A DNA stretch of 64,000 bases from Symsagittifera roscoffensis (lineage: Eukaryota; Xenacoelomorpha; Acoela; Convolutidae). The stretch covers positions 40,724,831-40,788,830 of the forward strand of contig NC_087069.1 of NCBI RefSeq assembly GCF_963678635.1, written 5' to 3'. Under the pieces are notes generated by a model. That model did not search any database. It worked only from the letters and a program-made list of their open reading frames with translations, and was not told the DNA's origin. Both the position numbers and the translations under genes were made by a program. Below, piece after piece: positions 41,601 through 53,600 of the stretch; positions within the stretch are counted from its first letter, which is position 1, and each line of letters opens with the position of its first letter.

Positions 41601-44600
41601 ACTTTTGAAAAAAATCTAGGAAATCGAAAAAAAAGTTTTTCAACATTTCATCGGATACAATTTTAGTAAAAAACAATTTTCCCTAAGAATCAACGACAGC
41701 AAGGGAAAAAAGAAAGTGACTTGAACATAATTTGCTTTCCTTTCAAGAAACTTATTTTAAAAGGACTTTTGAAAAAAATCTAGGAAATCTAAAAAAAGTT
41801 TTTCAACATTTCATCGGATACAATTTTAGTAAAAAACAATTTTCCCTAAGAATCAACGACAGCAAGGGAAAAAAGAAAGTGACTTGAACATAATTTGCTT
41901 TCCTTTCAAAAAACTTATTTTAAAAGGACTTTTGAAAAAAATCTAGGAAATCGAAAAAAAAAAGTTTTTCAACATTTTCAAACATTCAAAATTTGAAAAA
42001 AAAATATCACGTTGAAGCTCTTTGAATTTCAAATACTGTTTATGATTGTGAATTTCTTCATAAAGTTATTCAATTTAGCAAAAAAAACTGGATCAATTGG
42101 TAATTTTTTTTATTCAGCTGAGAATTAAGAAAATTTAAGTCCATTCTTGAAACTAGAAGTCATTCACGTTTTTCGGGACCTTTTCACTTTTATTGTGCAA
42201 TAGTGCAATTTGAAATCATTTTTGATTTTAACTAATGAAAAAAGTTAGCTTAAAAAATCAGAAGTCAAACCGCGAAAAACCAAATTTAATCGTGAACAAA
42301 TTCAAATTTTTTTATCCTCACTAAAATTTTTCACTTCGTTCGTTGACAACTAAAAAATGAATTGAACAACTTTTTAAAGAAACAATTGCAATTAATCGAA
42401 AAAAAACAAATACTTTGACAAATAATCAAATTAATTTTACAATTATCAAGCTCGGATACAATTCTCTTGCTTTAAGAAACAAAATAAGATGGTACACTTA
42501 ATGAAAATGCGAGAAAAAACGTTTTCTCGACAAATTGTGTACAAGAAGAAAAATCTAAGTCCCAAATTGTTTACAGGAGGAAAAGTCTAGTGCCCAACTT
42601 CATCAAACAATCCAATCGCAAGTGTAACAAGGTCTGCATGTTTTTTTTTGTTTCAAAATGCGTCATTTTTGTTCGTAGCGCAATGAGAGGAGCTGAAAGA
42701 AGTCTAGACCTTCGATATTAACAGTATATTAGGTTCATTTGACGGCAATTTTCCTCATAAAAATTAAAAAATAATCATAAAAATCAAAGACAAACTTTCA
42801 AATTTTCTATCTTTTTCATTTTTTATTTTTCAAACTTTATTTCCAAAAGCGCTAAAAAACTTCGAAAACTTAATTTACTGGGTTGAAATAAATTTTTGAT
42901 GCTTAAATTGATTACTAAGACTACTATTTTAAGCTTATAAATCTATTATACTAGCTCGGAATTAGAATAAATATCAAAATTTTCGAACCGGTATTTCTCA
43001 ATCACGGTATTTCTCAAACCTGAAAGGTTTTTAATATGATATATCACTGGACCCATTCCGATGACTATTTGTGGTAACTGACTTTGCATGGAAAACAAAA
43101 ATAAAAACAAACTAAGTTCTTCGCCATTTTCAATGGTCGAAACAAAAATCGCCAACTTTGTTCATATTCTTAGACAGTATCAAACGCAAGTCAAACTTAA
43201 AAAAAAACATTAGCTGTGATGCTTGTTTTTTTAAAGTTTGACTTGATTGCGTTTGATACTGTCTAAGAATATGAACAACGTTGGCGATTTATGTTCCGAC
43301 CATTGAAAATGGCGAAGAACTTAGTTATAATTTACTTTTTTATTAGCTGTGATGCTTGGATGTAGAAAGTATACCTGTGAAAGTCTGCTTAGCTACTTTG
43401 TCCCTGACGTCCCACAGTTTGGCGGTGCGGTCACAAGAACCAGACACGAACACTGTGTTGTCACTGGACCCTGCCAGACCCATCACCTCCGCCGTGTGAC
43501 CTACAGCCGCCATGAAACAACAAAATGATAAATTATAAAAACTTGATATCAACTACGTCTTCTTTTAATAATTATGCGCCGAAGATTATTTTACGCCGAA
43601 ATTGAAAAGACGCTGAAGGCCAGCTCGAGCTTTTTATTTGTAATTGTTGGAAAAAAAGGTTTGAAAAAACGGAGCACCAAATTAAAAGTCTATTTTAAAA
43701 CTTAATCAAAAAGAAAGACTGATCAAAACGAATACTATCCACCTTAATCCTAAAAAATCCGCCTCAAATTACTTCTATATTTCTTCGACAGGATATTACA
43801 CTGCAATGATGTTTTAGAATGAGTGTATGATGATGTTGGTAATTATCCTGTTGTTAGTATAAGTCCTGTGTTTGTTGTTGGGAATAAATTGTGATTTATC
43901 CCAGAAATTTTACGTTCCGTCCAAAACGTTGTTTTCTGCAAGTGTGAACTACAATCTTGAACTACAACTTCTTAGCATAAATTTTTAACAAATCAGGGTC
44001 GTATATTTATAGAGGACTTTTACAGGAATTTTAGTAAAAAAACTAACCCAATGCTCGAGACAGTGTCTAATCTACCTTCGCTAGATGTCCGTCCGAAATT
44101 CTGAATTATAACTACCGAGTATATATTTGGTAGCTCCGTAACTTGGTGGTAAACCATTCAGGGCGTTTTCAGGGGCGTTTTTTATGGAATTTTACTAAAA
44201 AAAGAACCCAAGGTTCCTGATTTTGTCTAACTCTCCCCCACATGGTTGGTTCTGCATTGAGTGGGACCGGGGCAGGGCGGATCTAGGATTTTCTCGAGGG
44301 GGGGGGGGGGGGGGGGGGGGGGCGGATTTTCAAAAAATTTTGACGACCTTTTTCTTCTTTTTTTTTTAGGTCGACCAAATTGATTTTTATTTTTCGCGCT
44401 CTCCCAAAGCACTGTTTTGCCCCTATTTTAATTTTCTACGCCGCAGGCAAATTTTTGAAAAAACAGTCAAAAAAGCCGTTTTTATCAAAAGGCCGCATGC
44501 TCCCCCGCATGAGGTCAAAAGAGCCGCATGCTCCCCCTCAAAAATAGCATATATTGGCGCCAAAGGCGCCTTTAGAAAAATTTTAGGGTCGGTCGGCCAA

Positions 44601-47600
44601 AAATGGATTTCTGAAAAAGTATCAAAGGGGGGACCCTTTGGGTCGGCAGGGGGTCAAATCCCTGAGGGGGGGGGGGGGGGTCCGGTCCCCCCCCCCTAAA
44701 TCCGCCCCTGGACCGGGGGTTAAAATAGTGTCTAATGTACCTTCGTAGGATGTGAGCTTAGTCCCACAGTTTGAGTCCCACAGGGCGGAGGAGTTGTCGC
44801 CCGAGCTGCAGAGCAGCTGGGTGTCGTCTATGTATCGGATGGAAGAAATGAAACCTAGCAACATAAAAAATAAACACGTCACACTAATGCTCACTTTCTA
44901 ACAAGTTTCTTTTCAAACAATGAATATCTCAGAAAAGCGCTTCATCTGTTGTTTTTCAACGTATCCGACAGCAGCTTCTGACATCATTCAATCGATCTTT
45001 AATTGATATAAGCACCATATCTTTGAACAAAATTACCTGTTAATGTTGGTTCGTTTTTGAATATAGAACAATAGGAGATTCGAAAAAAATAGTTCAAAAA
45101 CGCATCAAACAAAAACAAATAAATATGAATATTGCACATAAAACATGGGTGATCGGCAGATGCGTAATGAGCCCAGAATGATCCGATCACTTTTACCCTA
45201 TAAAAAGACAGTTAGAAAGATAGCTTTTCATTTCCCGCACAACTGGTCTTTTTAATCAGACCACCTTTTTGCTCACGTTAATCAATTAAAACTAGGATAA
45301 ACTTGGTACGAAAAGCAAACATCAAACTGCAAATATATGCTCATTACAATTCTAACGCTTATTTTTGATTGACAAACTTAACAAATCGATACCTTACTTG
45401 TAAATTTGAGCGGTAAGGCAAGGTTTTAAAGCAACAAAATGTTAACTCGATTCATCTTACTCTGGGCTGTTTTGCTATCTTATCAAGCTACGCTCTGTCA
45501 TATTATTTTCTTACCAGTTAAGAGTAAAAATGAGAAAAATTACCAAGATTCTGACTTTCGCCCGAATTTACAGGGCAAAACGGGAGAATTATTCATCAAC
45601 GACAAAAACGGGAAACTATTTCCAACTACATTTCTTCAGGACTTTTTGGGCGGATTTGGAGCACCCATCGACTATAGATCTCGGAGAAACGAAGTTAAAA
45701 CAGTTAAAAAGCGTAGAAACACTGGAAAATTCCAAGTATTGTGTCTTATGGACAGCAGCGGCTACTCGCTTTACGATTTATTGAGGTGCATTGACACTAA
45801 CGAGTTTGAAAATGATGAAAAATAAAAAACTTGACGTTTTTCCGAAAAAAAACAAGCAGTTCACCTATAAACTTGGAGCTCTATAAAAATGACCCCAAAA
45901 CTCAATTAATTTTGATATTTTGTTTTTCAAAGTGTTATTTGAGCCATCTTTAGAATAAAATTTTTTTCTGATTTGCTTTCTAACTTGAGATATGCTTCGT
46001 AAGTACGTCAAAAAAATGCTGCACGTGCCACTTAGCCAATAAAATATCTTAGGAATATTCTTCAGAAAAAATAGCCTTATTACCCTCCAGCTGATAATTT
46101 TAATAGAAACTGAAAACAAAAGTTTTTAGGAAGATAGGAACGTTTGCCACTCAAAAGTTTGCAAAACAAACTAGCGTTTAACGCACCTTCGGTGCTTCGA
46201 AATTTTTCGACAACTCATGAAAAACTGCATATATTGGAAACAACATCTGCTAACTTTTAGTGTACTCTGACTGCACCCAATTACAGGGTTGGTAATTTCA
46301 AACTTTTTTAATTCGCATTTTGAAAAAACCATAAAAGCGTCATCTCAAAAACTTAATGGGCCTCTGGAGATATTGGAGGCCAGATTTGCAAACAACTGAG
46401 ATTCCCTGAGAGCACCCAACTACGCTGAAAATAAGTTTGTGCCTTCATCAAGTTGGTAGTTTCAAATTTTGTGAATTTCTTTGTAGATAAGTTTGAGAAA
46501 TTTTGAAAAAATCAAAAAAAAACATCACATCTCGGAAACTAAAAGCATTTGAGCAGTCACATTTTGAGCAGTCGCAAGTGGCAAGATTTGTAACTCCTGA
46601 GAGTACCCTGACAGCACTCAACTACAAAGTTAAGAATTTCAAAGTTTGAAAAAACAATTGATTTAAGTTTCCTGAAAATTTTTCGAAAAAAATCACAAAA
46701 ACGTCATATCTCGACAGCACCCATCTACAGGGTTGCGAAATTCAAATTTTGAAAAATAATTAATTTAATTTGTCTAAAAAACTTTGAAAAAATCACAAAA
46801 ATCGTCATATCTCGAAAACTACAAGGATTTGAGCAGTCATATTTGGAGGCAAGATTCGCAATCCTTGGAAGTACTCTGGCAGGAACTAAATACAGGGTGG
46901 GAATTCCAGAATCTGAAAAAAAATAATTTAAGTTTTCTGGAAACTTTTTTGAAAAATCACAAAAAATCGTCATATCTCGAAACCTACAGAGAATTGAGCA
47001 GTCATATTTGGAAGCAAGATTCGCAATCCCTGAGAGTACTCTGACAGGACCCAACTACAGGGTTGGAACTTTCAAATTTTGCAAAGAAAAAATTAATATA
47101 AGTTATTTAATAATTTTTTCAAAAAATCACAAAAACGTCATATCTCAAAAACTACAAGGATTTGAGCAGTCATATTTGGAGGCAAGATTCGCAATCCTTG
47201 GAAGTACTCTGGCAGGAACTAAATACAGGGTGGGAATTTCAGAATCTGAAAAAAAAATAATTTAAGTTTTCTGGAAACTTTTTTGAAAAATCACAAAAAA
47301 TCGTCATATCTCGAAACCTACAGAGAATTGAGCAGTCATATTTGGAAGCAAGATTCGCAATCCCTGAGAGTACTCTGACAGGACCCAACTACAGGGTTGG
47401 AACTTTCAAACTTTGCAAAGAAAAAATTAATAAAAGTTATTTAATAATTTTTTCAAAAAATCACAAAAACGTCATATCTCAAAAACTACAAGGATTTGAA
47501 CAGTCATATTTGGAGGTAAGATTTGCAACTCCTTAGAGTACCCTGACAGAACCCATCTACATTGTTGCAAATTTCGAAAAATAATTATTTTAATTTTTCT

Positions 47601-50600
47601 AAAAATTTTTGAAAAAAACACAAAAAACGGCATATCTCGAAAACAACAAGGATTTGAGCAGTCATATTTGGAAGCAAGATTTGCAACTCCTTAGAGTACC
47701 CTGACAGAACCCATCTACATTGTTGCAAATTTCGAAAAATTATTATTTTAATTTTTCTAAAATTTTTTGAAAAAATCACAAAAAACGTCATATCTCGAAA
47801 ACTACAAGGATTTGAGCAGTCATATTTGGAAGCAAGATTCGCAATCCTTGATAGAACTCTGACAGTAACCAACTTCAGGGTTGGGAAACTCACGTTTTGT
47901 ATATTATTTTCCAACTTGAGTTTTCTGAAAATTTTTGAAAAAAATCACGAAAATCGTCTTATCTCGTTAACTAAAAGTATTTGGGCATTCAAAATTGGAG
48001 GCCAAATTCGCAAACTCTTGGGGAATCCAGACAACATCCCAATATTGGGCTGCTTATTTCAAACTCGATGAAATAACCACTAAAATCAAACTGGAAAATC
48101 GAAAAAAATTCTTAAACATTGCAATATACGATATAGCTTAAACGTGCAAAATTTCTTTCGTTAAACATGCAAAAATAATACGCTGAAAAAGCCTAAACAT
48201 GGCGAGATAGTGAAGCCCACATTTAAATATATAATAGATGACAAAATTCTGCAGACTCTGAAATGAGTAAAAATAAAATACTTATACAGATCTGAAGTTT
48301 TTCACAAAATCTTATTGAAACAGTAAAAAATCTTTCCTTGTGTTGTTATTATTTAGAACGTATTACGGAAAAAGTTGGCTGTTTGATATACACAATTTAA
48401 TAGATTAGCAAAAATCCAAAAAAAAATGGATAAGTAATGCATTTTACTGAAACGTAACAAAACATTGATAGCACAACCTTTTCAATTCTAATTTAACTGT
48501 TAAGTTGAATTTCTTGATCTGGCAAATAAAAAAATGAGAGACCATTGGAAAGAAACTAACTGCAATTAAAGCTGATAAGTGGAACCAAAAAACCAGTTTC
48601 TTTAGCTGTCAAAAACAAAAAAATCCTTAAACGCTTGTCAGAGCTGAAAATTCAAAAAAATGAAATTTCTTTCTCGGGAAATTTTCTTATATTAAAAAAA
48701 GTGATTTCATTACTGTATTATTTACAGACATTGAGCTACAAAACAGCAACAGGCAGTTTTCAATTTTTTTCTTCTCCTAAATAACTAGAAAAATGCCTAA
48801 ACAAATAACCATTATGTCAACACTGAACCGTTTTCAGAAATGATTGATTGATGTTTCGAAACCTCCCATTGACCAATCACGACATAAAAGAGGTCAACAT
48901 CATAAAGCACTTGACCTCTTTTATCTCCTGATGTGCCTTTATGTAGTAATATGTCCAGATTTACCTGAAAAACACATCCGAACACCAATTTACGCCGCCA
49001 TTTCAATTGTTGCGATAAATCCATTGGATTCCAGGATAAATCCAATAACGTGTGAATAACTTGGGTTGAATCCAATCCAATAACAGACAGGAGAAAAGCC
49101 AGAAAAACAAAAAAATAGTTTTACACTAAACCAAATTATATCAAGAACAAGAAGAAAACCGATCAAATTTCATGAACCAATTTAGAAAAAATTTAACTAA
49201 ATCTCACAAAAAAAATTGCTTTTGATCATAAAATAAAAGACAAGAAAAAAACAATTACTTTAAAAAGTAAAATTTTCTACTACAAGAGAAATCAGATAAA
49301 AGAGTAAAAGGGTGCAGTAGGGAGGAGTATAAAAGCTTCGAGGCCGTAGCGATTTGCATGCGCAGTTGATATAATTACTCAGTTTGATACGGCACGCATC
49401 CGTTAGAGTTTTAAAGGCAAATCTGAGAAAACAAACTTGATTCTAATTGTACTAATAGCATCATGCTACGCGGAACACATTCAACTAGGTCATTTCATGT
49501 AGCTAGAAAACTTCAATCAAAAAGAACTGAACTTTTAACAAGTAACATTGAGCAGTTTTAATGGAAATTATTAATAAAGTGAAACCTTCACACGATCTTA
49601 AATCTGAACCTAAAAAATTTGATGGGTAGGGAGCATGCTAACTTGATCCGAAAAAAAACCACAATTGCACCAAATTAAGACTCTACCACGGCATTAGAAA
49701 AATCTAATCGCAAAAAAAAGAGCAAGATTGATGAGAAAATGATATTGCTATCAACCGAAAAATAAACAATTTTCGATTTTTAAGCTGGATACTTTCTTGA
49801 CTAAAGTGACCCAATTAGATCAAAACTACTTGTTTTCGCTGAGAAATCTTAACATTGAAATCCAACTTCAAAATAAAGAAGAGCAAGTCTCACGATTTTC
49901 GGGCCTTTTGCGCTTTTGTTATTGGAGAGCGTAATTTTCATTCAAGGTGAACTTGAAAAATCAACAACGAAAAAACAAATTTGAGCGTGAACAACTTAAG
50001 CTCTTTCAAAAAAACTAAGGGAAACACGCGACATGAATTATTGTCTTCGCATCGTTTATTGAAACTTTTGGAAAACCTTGCTATACTTTTATGCAAGAAA
50101 TTACGAGAATGACTAGTTATACACAAATCATGAACTAAGCACCGTGTTTAATTAGAAAAAAAAAACTTTTTTCTAAATTAAAAAGAAAACATTTGTTTGA
50201 CCAATAGTTTAACTAAGATTCCATGTCCCGATTCCCGAGAACGTTTACCAATTGCCAGCATCAGAAAACTCATCAATGGATTTCCATTAACTTCATATCA
50301 CATTTTCAAACACTTGCTAAGTATGTACTGGATGTAAGGTAAGAAATTCTTACAACTATGATTCAATCGAGCAAGTTGCAGCCGACAAAACGAGCAATCT
50401 TGACGTTTTTCATACCAATTGAATCTTTATTATATTTCTGCTGCATCACAGTACAATAATTGCAGTTCTATGATAAACATGACTGCTCGTATCAGGGCAA
50501 AGCCTTGAATGCTCCGACTGCCCATGAATTGTTCGTGAATCGTTTTAAGTATTTGAAATATTGACAAACTACAAAATTTAGACTGATAAGTGTTTAAATT

Positions 50601-53600
50601 TGAGTCGTTTATGGAATTAATATGACCAATTAGCTTGCCCCAATTCAAATTGGGACAATTATGATTGCGGATAATTTGCCACTCAAAAATAGTTCGGGTA
50701 TTGAAACAAACTATCGAAAAATTATTCCAGCAGCAAAGCCGCACGTTAGTCAAGTGCAAACAAACTACTCGCTTGGCAATCACAAGATTTCCAGATCGAT
50801 CCCCAAGCAGTCAACTTTTCTAAAATTGGTCTGAATAAAAAAACCACCCTCGAAAGTATGGACAATAAGGAATTGTTCGTCGTTAAAAAATGTTGCGTTT
50901 TCTATAGGAAACAATATCATGGTTTGTAATATAATTCCAATCCGTTAAATTTGCTTAAAATCACAATTGGTTATTGTGTACCCTTCCTGTGAACAAATAT
51001 CTTGGAAAGCTTCAAAATATTTACAAGAGAAGTACTAAAATTAATTCTGGTAGCAAATTTGGGTAAGCCGAGCTATCAATCTCAGCAGTCAGTTAAACGT
51101 CCCACATCTGGTAAATGAAACATAGCCAACAGACAGTTGAAAAAGAGTAAATGAAGGCACAGAAACAGAAAAAGGACTTGCATTTTTCAAACAAAAATTA
51201 TATGGCCTTAAAGCTTTTTGATTTTCAAGAGCAATTTAAGATTGTACCTTTTTTGATAAAATTAAATTAATTTGAGAAAACCGATAACTAGGAAAAATTT
51301 TTAATCCGGTGGCAAATCAAATCTAAGTTCGATTTTCGAAACTAGAAATCAACCATTTTTTCGTGCCATTTCAGCTTTCATAATTGGAGAGTTAATTTTG
51401 CCTAAAGTGCACATATAACTAAGGGCATTTATATGTGCGTTTATAAGTATGAATGGACTTCTTTTGTTATAGAGAATTTTGCAACTTTTCCTGAAAAAAA
51501 ATCATCGCGACCTATATAAGAGTCTGAACTACGTTCATTGAATTCTAAGAAACTGTAAAAAAAGTTCACTCAGCCCTAATGTAATGAAACTTTTGACAAA
51601 TTAGTTGCCAAACATTTAGTATTTACAGTTCGAACGCTCCTCATTCACGACCAACAAGAAATTATTAACTGACTAACTGCGATTCAATTCTTTTACCCTT
51701 AATTCGAATAGTATCTTAACAATTGTGAGCACGAACATGTTAAATCCACTATACTTGCTCTGTGGCTATTTGTTTTCTTGTCAAATTACGTTTTGCCGAA
51801 TCATTATTACAACTGCTGAAATTGAAAATGATAGAAATAAACAACATAATGAATTTGGACAGAACTTAAACGGAAAAACAGAAGAAATTATAAATAACGG
51901 AGACGACGAAAACAAAAAAAATATTCCAACTAAATTTCTTCACGAGTTTATGGTTGAATTTCCAGAAGCCATTGGATATCCAATTCCAAACGAAGCCAAA
52001 AACCGTAAACGCAAAGGCGGCGTTAAACTTGAACGCCAAGAAAGGTTCATCTATAAAACTAAGGACGACTATTTTCATATATGGTGTGTCATGGACAGCA
52101 AGGGCTACTCAATTTTAGATTTGATCAAGTGCATTGGCCGAAAAGAGTGGGAAACTAGCGGAAAATAATTTAATTTGAAGGCCGTTTTGCTGTAATTGTA
52201 AGGCAGCATCTGATAGTCATGATATTTTTTTAGTGACGAGAGAAAACTATTTGTTTAAGTTCAACTTCAGATTCTATTCTAAGAAAAATTAACATTTTAA
52301 AGCTCTTTGAATTTCCAGAATCTTTGCTCATTAATATTTATTTCAAAAAAAAACAACCCTGGATAAAAATGAGTGAATAGCAAATCGTTTAGTCCGCTGG
52401 AAATCAACCGCTCATTTTTAAAAATGAGTTGTTCACGCTTTTTGTACCATTTTCATTTGCGTTATTGGAGAGCGTAATTTGTCTTCCTTTCGGCAAATGG
52501 ATTTGAATTGAAGTGTAAAAAAAATCGCGAAAAGTCCGATCGCGAAAAATCAAAACTCAGCGTGAACAAATTTAGACATTTTTTAAAAAAGCGAAAAAAT
52601 CAACATGACTGTGACTACGGCAAAATTAAATTATAACTATTTGATATAATTTTTTTTCTAAATTACTTGCCACATAGGCTGTTTTCTCGGGCGCCGAGAT
52701 ATAAGTGGATATTAACGAGTTTTTCACAACATTCCTTCGAAGGAAACGTTATATCACCTACAAAACAGATTTAATTAGCAAAAAAATATATAAACGTCAA
52801 TTTTTGAGGCCATCAAAAACATTTATGCGCTTTTGTAGCAAATGCATATTTTACACAGTTAGTTTCCAGAGTTAATACATGCTTAGTGAGGACATTCTAC
52901 GGTTGATTTCAAGAAAGGGGTAAAATCCACTTCATGTTGAATTAGTCTGAAAAATAAAGTAACAAAACTCAGACCAATCTTTTCGCCTCGTGGGAGGTGG
53001 GAGGGGGGGGGGGGGGGGTGACTTAGGCAACTTCAGTCGACCGTTTGGCTCTATTCTTCACCAAATTTAGTGAAACTAACCTTAACATTCAAAACTTTGC
53101 CTGTAACAACAAATTTTCCAAAAATAATATTTTTAGTGATTTGGGCGAGCTCCGAAAGTCAATTTGAACATTCACTGCTCAAAACTTTAGACTCAACACT
53201 GGTTGACCTCAAGGCCGATTACTTTACGCAAGAAGGTCGACCTGTCAATTTTAAATTCATCAAAACGAACTGGACAATGAATTTTTCAAGCCTAATTCAA
53301 CTCAGTTTGCAAGCATCAATTTCACTGGTGAATTAGAAAAAGCAAACATTCAATTGAAGAAATGTGGTCAAAGCAGCATTCAAACTTAATTCTTGACTGA
53401 TTTTTGCAACAACGGCGCACAACGATTTTTATCTGTTTTCATTATGCATATCTTTAAAGCCTGAAAATGGCGCAGTATTTGCAGTGAAATATTTGCAAAA
53501 ACGCCTCTGCAAAATGCAAATTTGCTCTTTCAATATATCATTTTGATAGTATTGCTTCCTTCATTAAAGGGCAAAGCTGTAAGCAAACGGTCACGTGCGT

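Noticed and set aside
46725-48071. Several 64-109-residue frames with repeated protein segments
   Set aside because: They arise from the 166-bp minisatellite; different frames and both strands are open alike.
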